NCBI RefSeq assembly: GCF_000755145.1
Contig: NZ_CP009228.1
Span: 2,155,694 to 2,219,693, forward strand
DNA from: Treponema putidum
GTDB lineage: Bacteria; Spirochaetota; Spirochaetia; Treponematales; Treponemataceae
DNA length: 64,000 bases
Reading direction: 5' to 3'
Shown one piece after another: positions 42,890 to 52,263 of the stretch. Below the pieces are notes generated by a model, which saw only the letters and a program-made list of their open reading frames with translations, was not told the origin of the DNA and did no database searches. Every line of letters starts with the position of its first letter. Positions within the stretch are counted from its first letter, which is position 1. The position numbers and the translations under genes were made by a program.

Positions 42890-43798
42890 TTAACGATTCC
42901 TTTTTCCGGTATTTTCTGTCCCTCGGATTTCCTCATGATAGAAATAATCCACGATCACCGGATGTCCCTGCGGGACTCTGCCATAAGGCATTTCATTATC
43001 CACAAAGGGACAATCATACTTCTTAGCCATTTCCTCAGCTTTTACTTCAAGCGCTTCAAAGTAGCTGCGGTTATGCTTGTTATAGATCTCATCGTAAAGC
43101 GGTACAAGATCAGGATATTTTCCAGCGATATAATCCATAATCGTCTTCTTGAAACCGCCCCGAAGATTGAGATTCTCGAGCCAGAACAGATCGCACTGAT
43201 CCTTTATCCGCTCAAAGATCGCTTCAAAGTCCGTGATACCGGGGAATACCGGGGATACGAAACAGACTGTACGGATCCCTGCGTCATATACCTGCTTCAT
43301 AGAAGCGATACGACGCTCAATGCTCGAAGCAGAGTCCATATCGTTCTTAAAATTTTCATCCAGTGTGTTGATCGACCATGAAACGGTTACTCGTCCAAGC
43401 TTCTTCAGCAGATCGATATCCCGTACCACAAGATCAGACTTTGTGCAGATTAGAATATCTGCGTCACTGCCGATCAGCTGCTCCAGAAGTTTTCTGGTAT
43501 TCTCGAATTGCCCCTCCTGTGGATTGTAGCCATCCGTCACAGAACCGATGACCACCCGCTGTCCGGCATATTTCTTCGGATTTTTAATTTCCGGCCAATG
43601 CTTCACATCAAGGAAAGTGCCCCATTCCTCCTTGTGTCCGGTAAAGCGCTTCATAAAAGAAGCATAGCAATACTTGCAGTCATGTGTACAGCCTACATAG
43701 GGATTGACCGAGTAACCGCCTACCGGCAGACTGGATTTGGTCATGATGTTCTTTGTTTCCACCTCACTAATGAGGATTCCATCGATTACTTCTGCCAT
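42890..43798 (-). CDS. Radical SAM mobile pair protein B-like
   Basis: A 302-residue radical SAM enzyme with C37-x3-C41-x2-C44 (GCTHDCKYCY) in a spore-photoproduct-lyase/Rv2578c-like context (VIGSVTDGYNPQEGQ, ICTKSDLVVRDIDLL, VSWSINTLD). It is the last of a three-gene cassette and overlaps the upstream radical SAM gene by 13 bases. Codon use and GC content are clearly higher than in the surrounding genes. The substrate is unknown. Databases call such pairs 'radical SAM mobile pair'. Confidence 0.8.
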   Translation of the reverse strand: MAEVIDGILISEVETKNIMTKSSLPVGGYSVNPYVGCTHDCKYCYASFMKRFTGHKEEWGTFLDVKHWPEIKNPKKYAGQRVVIGSVTDGYNPQEGQFENTRKLLEQLIGSDADILICTKSDLVVRDIDLLKKLGRVTVSWSINTLDENFKNDMDSASSIERRIASMKQVYDAGIRTVCFVSPVFPGITDFEAIFERIKDQCDLFWLENLNLRGGFKKTIMDYIAGKYPDLVPLYDEIYNKHNRSYFEALEVKAEEMAKKYDCPFVDNEMPYGRVPQGHPVIVDYFYHEEIRGTENTGKRNR

Positions 43799-44475
43799 GA
43801 TCTCTGTACCTCCAACACTTTATTGAATTCTTCCGGCATTTCCTGAATCATATTTTCATCCCCTATGATAGAGACAAGGTCTTCCTTCATAAACACCGGA
43901 ATGCCGAGCTCGTGTGCCTGGTCCGTCAGAGACCATGCCCACTCCGGCTCCGTATGAACCTTCCTGCTCAGAACTCCGGTCATGGTGCCGACAACAATCC
44001 AGTTGATTCTGGAAAGGTCAACTGAACCGGGATCGTCGAATAACGGTTCAAAGGTAACATGATAGTGTTTTGCTCTGACATTTTCCCGAAGCGCGTCAAT
44101 ACGCCACAGTTCTGCTTTCCTCGTCACCGTAACGCCAAACCATGCGTTTTCCAAATCTGTATCAAAATCCAGAAGATCGGGGCGCTTGGTAAGGAATAGG
44201 AACTGATGCTGTGGATTTTCACGGATCTTTGCAAATACCTCGTCTCTCCATTCCGGCTTCCATCCGGAGAGATCGCTCATGCCGGTAAGAAGAAAGTTCT
44301 GCGGACGTTTCTTTTCCATCATCTTGAGCTTACCCGGAAAGAATTCAGGGTCAGCGAAGTCATCAATCATATGCCAGCGTTTCACATTGTTGCGGGCATA
44401 GCAATATGCACACCCCACTGTGCAGCCGATGACGATATTCATGTTTTGAATCTGATCTTTGATACAAATACTCAT
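43786..44475 (-). CDS. Radical SAM mobile pair protein A-like
   Basis: A 229-residue radical SAM protein with C18-x3-C22-x2-C25 (GCTVGCAYCY), followed by FLLTGMSDLSGWKPEW, FLFLTKRPDLLDF and WFGVTVTRKAE, similar to the DUF5131/Gp37 type. The start ATG overlaps the marR stop (ATGA), so translation is coupled. It is encoded between marR and the second radical SAM gene. Function unknown; a joint modification reaction with its partner is plausible. Confidence 0.8.
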   Translation of the reverse strand: MSICIKDQIQNMNIVIGCTVGCAYCYARNNVKRWHMIDDFADPEFFPGKLKMMEKKRPQNFLLTGMSDLSGWKPEWRDEVFAKIRENPQHQFLFLTKRPDLLDFDTDLENAWFGVTVTRKAELWRIDALRENVRAKHYHVTFEPLFDDPGSVDLSRINWIVVGTMTGVLSRKVHTEPEWAWSLTDQAHELGIPVFMKEDLVSIIGDENMIQEMPEEFNKVLEVQRSWQK

Positions 44476-44909
44476 GACTTCTGCCACTCCTCAAGATTCT
44501 TTCTGATACGGTCGAGGCATTCCTCAAACCGGGTAATTTCTTCCTCTGAAAAACCTTTGTAGTAAATACTGCCCATCTCATCAGATACAGAATTGTACTC
44601 GTCCTTTAAGGCATGTGCTTTCTCAGTCAGAAATAGGAGTATTTTCCTTTTGTCCGTTTCAGACTGAACGCGGCTTATCAGCCCTTGATTTTCCATTCTT
44701 TCCAGCATCGTCGTAAGAGAAGTTATCGCTAATCCACATTTGATCGATAGTGACCCAATCGGGATTCCATTCTCCTGCCACAGCACATAAAGAATACGCC
44801 CCTGGGCTCCATTGAACGCATCAATATTCTTTTCACTGAGAATCCTCTCAAAGATCCGGTCTCCAAGCTGTTTTATTTTGGTGACAAGAAATCCTCCATT
44901 CATTTCCAT
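44472..44909 (-). CDS. MarR-family repressor of the radical SAM pair
   Basis: A 145-residue MarR winged-helix protein (RILYVLWQENGIPIGSLSIK, LTTMLERMENQGLISRVQSETDKRK). It is first in the cassette and probably represses its own promoter, where a long perfect inverted repeat lies. Higher GC than the chromosome around it suggests arrival with the two radical SAM genes. Confidence 0.88.
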   Translation of the reverse strand: MEMNGGFLVTKIKQLGDRIFERILSEKNIDAFNGAQGRILYVLWQENGIPIGSLSIKCGLAITSLTTMLERMENQGLISRVQSETDKRKILLFLTEKAHALKDEYNSVSDEMGSIYYKGFSEEEITRFEECLDRIRKNLEEWQKS

Positions 44910-44912
44910 ACA

Positions 44913-44959
44913 AAAGCTCCTATATAGTAGTTTATCAAATCATACTATATAGGAGCTTT
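44913..44959 (-). promoter_or_regulatory. 17-bp perfect inverted repeat, probable MarR operator
   Basis: AAAGCTCCTATATAGTA (44913-44929) and TACTATATAGGAGCTTT (44943-44959) are perfect reverse complements separated by 13 bases. One arm lies in the spacer of the promoter, the other just after the start of transcription, which is ideal for repression. Confidence 0.8.
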
Positions 44960-44967
44960 GTTGTCAA
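44939..44967 (-). promoter_or_regulatory. Promoter of marR-radical SAM operon
   Basis: Minus strand TTGACA (44967-44962), 17 bases, TATGAT (44944-44939). Confidence 0.8.
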
Positions 44968-45105
44968 CAGTTTGTATGTCTAAATAGAGGTAAATTCAAA
45001 TTTATCAACCACTATTTCCACAAAAGCCTCCCACCAAAATGATGGAAAGCTTTCTAAACAATTTATCTAAATTCAACAACTTCCTTTTAAACCTACTTTT
45101 TCTCA

Positions 45106-45128
45106 TTTTTAGTATCAAAACAGTATCA
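45106..45128 (+). repeat. 23-bp direct repeat, right copy
   Basis: Identical to 42025-42047. The two bracket the truncated hydrolase and the marR-radical SAM cassette. Between this repeat and guaA is a long hairpin (CTTCCGTAAA...TTTACGGAAG, 45145-45191) and nothing coding. Confidence 0.85.
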
Positions 45129-45206
45129 CTAAGGAGCTTTTTGCTTCCGTAAACCGTTGTAATATTGTATTTTCAACGATTTTACGGAAGAAACATTTTT
45201 GTTACT

Positions 45207-46742
45207 CTACTCCCACTCAATCGTAGCAGGCGGTTTTGAGGTTATGTCGTAGACTATTCGATTGATGCCCTTTACCTCGTTTATGATACGGGAAGAAACC
45301 TTGTCCAAAACCTCGTAGGGGATGCGTACCCAATCGGCTGTCATAAAGTCCGAGGTTTTTACTGCACGCAGGGCGAGGGTGTAGTCATAGGTTCTAAAGT
45401 CTCCCATAACACCCACCGTCTTTGTGGATGTAAGAACGGCAAAATACTGGCTCAAATCCTTTTTTATGTCTGCCCGCTCAAGTTCGCTTCGCCAAATAGC
45501 ATCGGCTTCCCTTAAAATATCCAGCTTTTCTTCGGTTATCTCGCCCATAATTCTTATGGCAAGGCCGGGACCCGGGAATGGCTGGCGGTGTACCAGATAA
45601 TCGGGGAGGCCAAGCTCCGTTCCTAACTTTCTTATTTCGTCCTTAAAAAGCGTTTTTAAGGGCTCAATTAGGGACTTAAAACTTATGTGATCGGGAAGAC
45701 CTCCCACATTGTGATGGCTTTTTATGACGGCGGAACCCTTGCTACCGCTTTCAACTACATCGGCGTAAATTGTGCCTTGGGCAAGGAAGTCCACCGTTCC
45801 GATTTTTTTAGCTTCTTCTTCAAAAACACGGATAAACTCTTCACCGATTATTTTGCGTTTTTTTTCAGGGTCGGAAACGCCTTTTAACTTGCCCAAAAAA
45901 CGGCTTTCCGCATTTACGCGGATAAAATTCATTGGAGTATCCCTAAAGGCCGCTTCTACCTCATCTCCCTCGTTTTTGCGCATAAGGCCGTGATCCACAA
46001 AAATACAGGTTAGATTTTTACCGACAGCCTTATTTAAAAGAGCCGCAAGCACGGAAGAATCTACTCCTCCCGATAGGGCTAAAAGCACCTTGCCGTCTTT
46101 TACGGTATTTTGTACATCTTTTATAGCCTCGGCCAAAAAGTTTTTCATATTCCAATCGCCCTTAGCACCGCAAACGTTGTACAAAAAGTTTTTGATTATA
46201 TTTTGTCCTTCTTCGGAATGTTCAACTTCGGCATGGAATTGGATGCCGTAAAGTTTTTTTTCTTTATTTGCCATTGCCGCATTTTTTGTATTTGCCGTTT
46301 GAGCTGCCGAAACAAAGCCTTCAGGCAGGCGTGAAACGCAGTCTACATGACTCATCCAAACCGAAGATTTATCTTTTATATTTTTAAAGAGCGGAATACC
46401 TGTGTCGAATTTTGTTAAGGTTTTGCCGAATTCTCTTTTTAAGCTTTTTTCTACCTTGCCGCCTAGACAATGAGCCATGGCCTGCATACCGTAACAAATG
46501 CCCAAAATCGGAATACCTAAGTCAAAAATTTCTTTTGGGGGCAGGGGAGCTTTTTCTTCATAAACGCTGTTAGGCCCTCCCGTAAAAATAATACCTATGG
46601 GCTTATTTTCCCTTATGTAGTCAAGGGCCTTTGAAACCGGCACAATATCGGAATAAACATTTAGGTCGCGCACACGCCTTGCTATGAGCTGATTATACTG
46701 ACCTCCGAAATCCACAATTAAAATCTTTTCCGTAATCTTCAT
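45207..46742 (-). CDS. guaA: GMP synthase (glutamine-hydrolysing)
   Basis: A 511-residue GuaA: class I glutamine amidotransferase domain with nucleophile in GICYGMQA and His/Glu in QFHAEVEH, then the ATP-pyrophosphatase loop [10 protein letters not shown], and the dimerisation domain ending PPATIEWE. It converts XMP to GMP. Full length. Its 3' end is a known integration target of genomic islands, and the 13-bp sequence there is repeated at 41916. Confidence 0.95.
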   Translation of the reverse strand: MKITEKILIVDFGGQYNQLIARRVRDLNVYSDIVPVSKALDYIRENKPIGIIFTGGPNSVYEEKAPLPPKEIFDLGIPILGICYGMQAMAHCLGGKVEKSLKREFGKTLTKFDTGIPLFKNIKDKSSVWMSHVDCVSRLPEGFVSAAQTANTKNAAMANKEKKLYGIQFHAEVEHSEEGQNIIKNFLYNVCGAKGDWNMKNFLAEAIKDVQNTVKDGKVLLALSGGVDSSVLAALLNKAVGKNLTCIFVDHGLMRKNEGDEVEAAFRDTPMNFIRVNAESRFLGKLKGVSDPEKKRKIIGEEFIRVFEEEAKKIGTVDFLAQGTIYADVVESGSKGSAVIKSHHNVGGLPDHISFKSLIEPLKTLFKDEIRKLGTELGLPDYLVHRQPFPGPGLAIRIMGEITEEKLDILREADAIWRSELERADIKKDLSQYFAVLTSTKTVGVMGDFRTYDYTLALRAVKTSDFMTADWVRIPYEVLDKVSSRIINEVKGINRIVYDITSKPPATIEWE

Positions 46743-46851
46743 AAAAGTATTTTAGCCGATAAGAGCTTTTTTTTCAAGTAAATGGAACCTCTAAAAGCTT
46801 CAGTTTTTTATAGGTTTACCTTAGATTTAACCAAATTTTTTATGAAGACAT

Positions 46852-46884
46852 AAAAAAGCCCCATCTTTATAGATGGAGCTTTTT
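46852..46884 (-). terminator. Terminator after outer-membrane protein gene
   Basis: AAAAAGCCCCATCT and AGATGGAGCTTTTT pair around a short loop. It serves the minus-strand gene at 46901. Confidence 0.8.
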
Positions 46885-46900
46885 AAGGATTAGTGTAAAA

Positions 46901-47551
46901 TTAGAACTTATATCCTACGCCTACACCGAATTCCAACTTCATTGGATGGCCGCCTTTTACTTTTGAATCATTTTTCTTTGCGTCTTTTACATATGAGCTC
47001 TCTGTCAAATCAAAGCCGAAAGTTGCCTTGGGGGTTACAAAAAGATTGCCTGAAACAGTGATATCGGCTCCTGCACCTAAAACGAGGTAGTAATGGTTAT
47101 AATCCTGTTTTTGCTCATCTTTTAGGTCCTTTTTTACATCTTTACCGTCATACTTAACGGAAACGTTAAAATCTGCTTCCAGACCTAGTAATGGATAAAG
47201 TTTTACAATCTCGGCAATAGTAAAGGGGTATTTACCTAAAACCGAGAGGCGGAAATTTGTAAAGGAAAACTTATTATCAGTGTCAGAACTAGAATTTCCT
47301 TCACCATCGTTCGCTTTTACTGTTACGCCGCCTACACTGAAATTAAGCCCTAAGCCTGCTCTTACATACTCGGCATCAAAGAAACCGTTAAAACCTAAAA
47401 GGTTCATAGAATCTGTATTTTTTGCCTTTTCTCTTTGTAATGTACTCCACATATGAGCAAAGCTGAAATCGCCGCCGGCACTAAGATCCAGCGCAGCCAA
47501 AGGTGCTGCAATCAATGCAGCCAATAAAAAAACAAAAATAAGTTTTTTCAT
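46901..47551 (-). CDS. Small outer-membrane beta-barrel protein
   Basis: A 216-residue protein with a clear signal peptide (MKKLIFVFLLAALIAAPLAALD), alternating amphipathic strands (YLVLGAGADITVSGNLFVTPKATFGFDL) and a C-terminal aromatic residue (GVGYKF). It has the size of an eight-strand OmpW/OmpA-like barrel. Single gene with its own terminator. The 300-base gap upstream (47552-47851) holds its 5' region and the VOC-gene promoter. Confidence 0.7.
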   Translation of the reverse strand: MKKLIFVFLLAALIAAPLAALDLSAGGDFSFAHMWSTLQREKAKNTDSMNLLGFNGFFDAEYVRAGLGLNFSVGGVTVKANDGEGNSSSDTDNKFSFTNFRLSVLGKYPFTIAEIVKLYPLLGLEADFNVSVKYDGKDVKKDLKDEQKQDYNHYYLVLGAGADITVSGNLFVTPKATFGFDLTESSYVKDAKKNDSKVKGGHPMKLEFGVGVGYKF

Positions 47552-47804
47552 GTGATTCTCCTTTTCCGTAATTTTATTAAAGTTTACGGAACAATATTTT
47601 TTTTGAGAAAATTCTCATTTGGTTGTATCATATAAGCTTTTAAATTTATCGATAAGTTTACGCAATACAACACTGGCTTAAGCGTAAGCTATTTTAAAAA
47701 AAAAGTCAAGTCCCCGCATTTTGTTTTTTAATTTTACGGCTAAAATGACACATCATGTTAACATAAAATTTTTACATCATCTTGACTTTCATGTTGACTT
47801 TCAA

Positions 47805-47833
47805 TTGACTTATGATAATGATTATGTTATACT
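47805..47833 (+). promoter_or_regulatory. Promoter of VOC gene with Fur/PerR-like box
   Basis: TTGACT (47805-47810), 17 bases, TATACT (47828-47833). The spacer consists of TATGATAATGATTATGT with the inverted repeat ATAAT-G-ATTAT, close to Fur/PerR-type operators. Two further TTGACT words lie at 47782 and 47794. Confidence 0.55.
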
Positions 47834-47851
47834 TTTTTAAGAGGTATACAA

Positions 47852-48229
47852 ATGTTTTTAAACAGTGTTGCCATCCGCACGGATGAAATGGAAAAATCAC
47901 TTGAGTTTTATGAAAAAGTACTTGGATTTACTTTTAATTATATGATGTCGGCCGCTCCGGGAAAAAGAATTGCTTTTTTAACGGAACCCGACAGCGGAAT
48001 GAATCTTGAGCTCATAAGCCATGATGTTCCAAAAGCCCAAAACGGCAGCCGCCTTTCTCTTACGATTCAGGTTGATCAGATAAGCGAGGCTGAAAAATAC
48101 CTAAAATCTAAGAATGTCCGCATAACGGCTCCCCCAAGAACCGCAAAAGACGGTAAAAAGATTTTAACTGCTGTAGATCCTAACGGGGTTGAAATAGATT
48201 TCATCGAATTCAAAAAAGAAAACGAGTAA
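47852..48229 (+). CDS. VOC (glyoxalase/bleomycin-resistance fold) protein
   Basis: A 125-residue VOC protein (SVAIRTDEMEKSLEFYEKVLGF, DPNGVEIDFIEF). Metal-dependent lyases, dioxygenases and binding proteins share this fold; lactoylglutathione lyase is one possibility. Its promoter carries a Fur/PerR-like palindrome, so metal or peroxide control is plausible. Confidence 0.82.
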   Translation: MFLNSVAIRTDEMEKSLEFYEKVLGFTFNYMMSAAPGKRIAFLTEPDSGMNLELISHDVPKAQNGSRLSLTIQVDQISEAEKYLKSKNVRITAPPRTAKDGKKILTAVDPNGVEIDFIEFKKENE

Positions 48230-48287
48230 AGTTAAATTTAAGGGAAGGTAATCGAGGCTGTATAAAATAAAAATATCTGGAGGTAAT

Positions 48288-49547
48288 ATGATTAAGACTG
48301 TAAAAGATGTAAATTTAAAAGATAAACGCATAATAATGCGTGTCGATTTTAATGTTCCTATGAAGGATGGAGTAGTGCAGGATGATACGAGGATTAGGGC
48401 GGCTCTTCCTACAATAAAATATATATTGGAACAAGGAGCTCGAAGTCTTGTTTTGATGAGCCATTTGGGCGATCCTTCAAAGGATGCAAAAAAAGCCAAG
48501 GAAAAGGCCGAAAAAGACGGAAAACCCTTTGATGAAGAATCTTACATTAACGGAAAGCACAGGATGAAGCCTGTTGCAGAATACTTATCCGGCCTTCTTA
48601 AACTTCCGGTTGATTTTGCTCCCTCCTGCATGGGGCAGCTTGAAAGGGTAAAAGCCCTTCCTCATGGCGGAATCCTTATGCTTGAAAACACCCGCTTCCA
48701 CAAAGAGGAAACTTCAAAGGAAAAGGCTGAGCAGCAAATCTTGGCAAAAGAGCTAAGCCTATACGGCGACATCTATGTAAATGATGCTTTTGGAACAGCT
48801 CACCGCTCCCATGCTTCTACAGCCGAAATTGCAAACTTTGTAAATACAAGGGTAGCCGGCTTTCTTATGGAAAAAGAAATTAAATATCTTGAGCCGATGT
48901 TAAATAACCCTGCAAAGCCCATGACGGCAATTATAGGAGGAGCAAAGGTCTCTTCCAAAATCGCTGTTTTGGAAAGCCTCTTAAAAAATGCCTCTTCCTT
49001 AATTATCGGCGGAGGAATGGCCTACACTTTCTTAAAAGTTCAAGGAAAAAAGATCGGTAAATCCTTATTTGAAGAAGATTATATGGATACGGCAAAAAAT
49101 CTTTTGGATAAGGCTGCAAAACAGGGTGTAAAGATAATACTCCCCATTGACCACATATGCTCCGAAACCTTTTCTCCCAATGCCGAAGCGGTTTTAGTTG
49201 AAGACATAGATATTCCCGATAATCTTATGGGAATGGACGTAGGGCCTAAGACCTTAGCTCTTTATAAAGATATTATTTTGGCATCAAAGTCGATTGTCTG
49301 GAACGGGCCTGTAGGAGTTTTTGAGTTTGAGGCCTTTTCAAAGGGAACGGAAGAAACTGCCAGACTTGTAGCAGCTGCAACCGAAAAAGGTGCTTTAAGC
49401 ATTGTAGGCGGCGGAGATTCGGTCGCAGCCGTAAATAAGTTCAATCTTGCCGATAAGATGAGCCATGTTTCTACGGGCGGCGGCGCTTCCCTTGAATTCC
49501 TTGAAGGAAAAGTCCTCCCGGGCATTGCATGTCTTGATACTATCTAA
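48288..49547 (+). CDS. pgk: Phosphoglycerate kinase
   Basis: A 419-residue Pgk with RVDFNVPM near the start, [19 protein letters not shown], and the ATP-binding end [11 protein letters not shown] ... [14 protein letters not shown]. It makes ATP and 3-phosphoglycerate in glycolysis. GGAGGT precedes the ATG. Full length and intact. Confidence 0.96.
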   Translation: MIKTVKDVNLKDKRIIMRVDFNVPMKDGVVQDDTRIRAALPTIKYILEQGARSLVLMSHLGDPSKDAKKAKEKAEKDGKPFDEESYINGKHRMKPVAEYLSGLLKLPVDFAPSCMGQLERVKALPHGGILMLENTRFHKEETSKEKAEQQILAKELSLYGDIYVNDAFGTAHRSHASTAEIANFVNTRVAGFLMEKEIKYLEPMLNNPAKPMTAIIGGAKVSSKIAVLESLLKNASSLIIGGGMAYTFLKVQGKKIGKSLFEEDYMDTAKNLLDKAAKQGVKIILPIDHICSETFSPNAEAVLVEDIDIPDNLMGMDVGPKTLALYKDIILASKSIVWNGPVGVFEFEAFSKGTEETARLVAAATEKGALSIVGGGDSVAAVNKFNLADKMSHVSTGGGASLEFLEGKVLPGIACLDTI

Positions 49548-49554
49548 CTTTTTA

Positions 49555-50571
49555 ATGAAAAATAGTGCAAATAAACGGGCTTTTTTTTCTATTTTTCTCT
49601 TAATTTTCCTTTGTTTAAAAGCCTTTTCTGCCGGTGTTTCGGTTACCGATGCCGCAGAAAGGCTCGACCTTGATATTTCGTGGGATCCGCTTTCGCAAGA
49701 ACTTATTTTTATGAAGGATTCATCTCAGGTAAGCTGTAAAATAGGCGAAAGTCTTATAATTTTCGATAACAAAAAAGCCGATTTTATTCCGCCTCCATAT
49801 CAAAAAGACGGCCTTACTTTTATAAGCAGCGAAATGTATAAAGAGCTTGAAACATTTTTTTCGGTTCCCCAAAAAGAAACAAAATATAGGGTAGGGGTCA
49901 TTTTGATAGATCCGGGGCACGGAGGCCGTGATCCAGGCTGTGTCGGTTCGTATATTGAAAATAAAAAAACAATAATACTCAATGAAAAGACGGTAGCTCT
50001 AAACGTCAGTTTGGACCTATACAATATGCTTAAAAAAGCCTATCCCGATAAAAAAATTCTTTTAACCAGAGACAAGGACGTCTATCCTACCCTTGAAGAC
50101 AGGGTAAAAATGGCAAATTCGGTAAAATTGAAAAAAAATGAAAGCATTCTATATGTTTCCGTCCATGTTAATGCTTCTCTTAACTCTAAGGCGGCCGGTT
50201 TTGAGGTTTGGTATCTGCCTGCCGAGTACAGGCGTGAAGTAGTGGATAAAAACACTGTTCCAAAAGAAATTCATCCTATATTGAATTCAATGATGGAAGA
50301 AGAATTTACGATGGAAAGTATTTTAATGGCTCAAAATATTTTGGACGGTTTGGATGCTCAAATCGGAAAAAAAAGCCCCAATCGGGGAATTAGGGCAAAT
50401 CAATGGTTTGTTGTCCGTAATGTTAAAATGCCCAGTGTTTTGGTTGAATTAGGTTTTATCAGTAATAAAACCGAAATTAAGCTTTTAAATTCTCCCGACT
50501 ACTTGAAAAAATGCTCCTTGGGCATATATAATGGCCTGTCTGCTTTTATAAGCAATTTTGAAAATAATTGA
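49555..50571 (+). CDS. N-acetylmuramoyl-L-alanine amidase (Amidase_3)
   Basis: A 338-residue secreted amidase with signal peptide (FFSIFLLIFLCLKAFSAG). A short copper-amine-oxidase-N-like segment precedes the catalytic domain with LIDPGHGGRDPG, LYVSVHVNAS and VLVELGFISN, which carry the zinc ligands and the catalytic Glu. It cleaves the amide between muramic acid and the peptide stem. The ATG at 49555 replaces the longer frame from 49465, which lies inside pgk. Confidence 0.9.
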   Translation: MKNSANKRAFFSIFLLIFLCLKAFSAGVSVTDAAERLDLDISWDPLSQELIFMKDSSQVSCKIGESLIIFDNKKADFIPPPYQKDGLTFISSEMYKELETFFSVPQKETKYRVGVILIDPGHGGRDPGCVGSYIENKKTIILNEKTVALNVSLDLYNMLKKAYPDKKILLTRDKDVYPTLEDRVKMANSVKLKKNESILYVSVHVNASLNSKAAGFEVWYLPAEYRREVVDKNTVPKEIHPILNSMMEEEFTMESILMAQNILDGLDAQIGKKSPNRGIRANQWFVVRNVKMPSVLVELGFISNKTEIKLLNSPDYLKKCSLGIYNGLSAFISNFENN

Positions 50572-50583
50572 TTCGGAGTACTG

Positions 50584-51042
50584 ATGAATTACATAAAAAC
50601 GAAGATTATTTCGGCTTCTTTATTGCTCGTTATAATAATTATCACACTGTTTACCTCGGTTTTAAATAAAAAACATGATCGATATGTTCTATTTTTTAAA
50701 AATTCCATCACCGGTAAGATTGAGACCGAAATACGCTATGTTCCGGTGCAAAATATAGTGGAGCCTGAAGCTGCTTTTTTTGAAGAATTAATGCTGGGGC
50801 CTATTAACCATTATTGTTATGCATTTATTCCTGAAGGTTCTAAGATTGGCTCATGCTTTGTAAAAGAAGGAATTTTGTACGCAGATTTACCTGCTGCTTT
50901 TATTGAAGGTATAAAAAAAGACTTTGATTCGGATGAAAATAAGAGACTTTTACAAAAGAATATATTTACCAACTGTAAGACCTTAAAAGCTGCCAATATC
51001 TTTGTAGAAGGCACTCATATTTATGAATTATTACAAAAATAA
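50584..51042 (+). CDS. GerMN-domain membrane protein
   Basis: A 152-residue protein with an N-terminal membrane anchor (IISASLLLVIIIITLFTSVL) and a GerMN domain (ELMLGPINHYCYAFIPEGSKIGSCFVKEGILYADLPAAF). GerMN domains occur in envelope proteins linked to peptidoglycan work. It follows the amidase by 12 bases and is probably translated from the same message. Confidence 0.8.
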   Translation: MNYIKTKIISASLLLVIIIITLFTSVLNKKHDRYVLFFKNSITGKIETEIRYVPVQNIVEPEAAFFEELMLGPINHYCYAFIPEGSKIGSCFVKEGILYADLPAAFIEGIKKDFDSDENKRLLQKNIFTNCKTLKAANIFVEGTHIYELLQK

Positions 51043-51064
51043 CATTAAAAATCAAAAAAAAGTG

Positions 51065-51092
51065 TTGACAAAATTGAATTATTACGTATACT
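51065..51092 (+). promoter_or_regulatory. Promoter of flaA
   Basis: TTGACA, 16 bases, TATACT (51087-51092). It is a vegetative-type promoter rather than a sigma-28 site. Confidence 0.7.
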
Positions 51093-51136
51093 TATAATAA
51101 CAGGGCATGAATTAAGTTCATAAAAGGAGTTTTTGA

Positions 51137-52183
51137 ATGAAAAAAACATTTATACTTGTAGCTATGGCATTTCTTTTGATGGGTGCCGTCGCTGTTGCTG
51201 AAGAAGCGATTATTATTGATTTCGCACTTTTGAATGCCGATATTATCGCTGATACCAATGGTAAGATGACACAAAACCGAAGAACCGTTATGGATTACGG
51301 TCAAGTAGCCGGAGCATCTTACACTGACCAGCAAAAAGCTTTGATGAGATCATCTTTGGCTATTGAGCAATGGGAAGTAAAGTTAAATTCTTCCTCTCAG
51401 AATCCTCTTTCTGTTGAAACTTCAACCGTTAAGGAATCTAAGGTAAGAGATGAAGGTGATAAATTCGCTGGCCAAACTTTGATGGGCGTACGTATCATGT
51501 TCCCCGAATGGGCACATAATGCTAATGCAACAATTAAGCCCGGATTCTTAATCCCTGCTTATGAAAAAATGGCTCAGGTTGATGATCAGGGCAATTTGCA
51601 GGAGGCCACTGCAGAAGATAAGGCTTCAGGAAAATCAAGATTTGAAGAAGGTTACGGTGTAGTTCGAAATACCGGTGTTATCAAATCTATCGCTGTAAAT
51701 ACTTACGGTATGAATTTTCCGCATGGTCTTTATGTTCTTCTTAGGGATCAAAACAATGTAGTTAAAAGATACTTCATGGGATACCTTTTGTTTGACGGCT
51801 GGAGAGAAATGGTATGGAACAATCCTTCATATGTTTCACATGTAAAGGCAAGAGAATTAAGGCTCTATCCCGTTTATCCCGTATCTCTTCCCCATGTAGC
51901 TTTTGAAGGCTTTTTAATTACTAGAGATGCTGCCCATGACGGCGGTGATGCTATTGCATACTTCAAAGATGTTAAGGTCATCTATGACAAAGCCGTATTA
52001 ACAACAGTACGAGACTTTGCTGATGAAGACATCTGGGGTATTCAGACTGAAAGAGATTTAAAACGAAAAAAGATTGAAGTTGAAAGATTCGGTCAAACTC
52101 AAGTGTTACGATTCCTAGAACAGGAAAAGTTGGCAACTGAAGAAGGCTTCACACCTTCAGCAGGTTCCGAAAAACAACAATAA
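51137..52183 (+). CDS. flaA: Flagellar filament outer layer protein FlaA
   Basis: A 348-residue FlaA with signal peptide (KKTFILVAMAFLLMGAVAVAE) and the conserved lectin-like body (WEVKLNSSSQNP, MGVRIMFPEWAHNA, GWREMVWNNPSY). FlaA sheathes the periplasmic flagella of spirochaetes and is exported by Sec. Its own promoter and terminator suggest a strong single-gene transcript. Confidence 0.95.
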   Translation: MKKTFILVAMAFLLMGAVAVAEEAIIIDFALLNADIIADTNGKMTQNRRTVMDYGQVAGASYTDQQKALMRSSLAIEQWEVKLNSSSQNPLSVETSTVKESKVRDEGDKFAGQTLMGVRIMFPEWAHNANATIKPGFLIPAYEKMAQVDDQGNLQEATAEDKASGKSRFEEGYGVVRNTGVIKSIAVNTYGMNFPHGLYVLLRDQNNVVKRYFMGYLLFDGWREMVWNNPSYVSHVKARELRLYPVYPVSLPHVAFEGFLITRDAAHDGGDAIAYFKDVKVIYDKAVLTTVRDFADEDIWGIQTERDLKRKKIEVERFGQTQVLRFLEQEKLATEEGFTPSAGSEKQQ

Positions 52184-52198
52184 GTCTTAACAATTAAT

Positions 52199-52227
52199 AA
52201 AGCGGTCGAGGACAGCTCGGCCGCTTT
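52199..52227 (+). terminator. Terminator of flaA
   Basis: AAGCGGTCGAG and CTCGGCCGCTT pair around a short loop, followed by TTT. Confidence 0.75.
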
Positions 52228-52263
52228 TGTTGTTGATGTCCTGTTTCAAAAAATATACTAAAT

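Noticed and set aside
42827-44562. Plus-strand frames opposite the radical SAM genes
   Set aside because: They are antisense shadows produced by the higher GC content; no ribosome-binding sites or family motifs.
47782-47810. Triple TTGACT words as a regulatory array
   Set aside because: Only the last has a -10 box at the right distance; the others are spaced irregularly and may be chance in AT-rich DNA.
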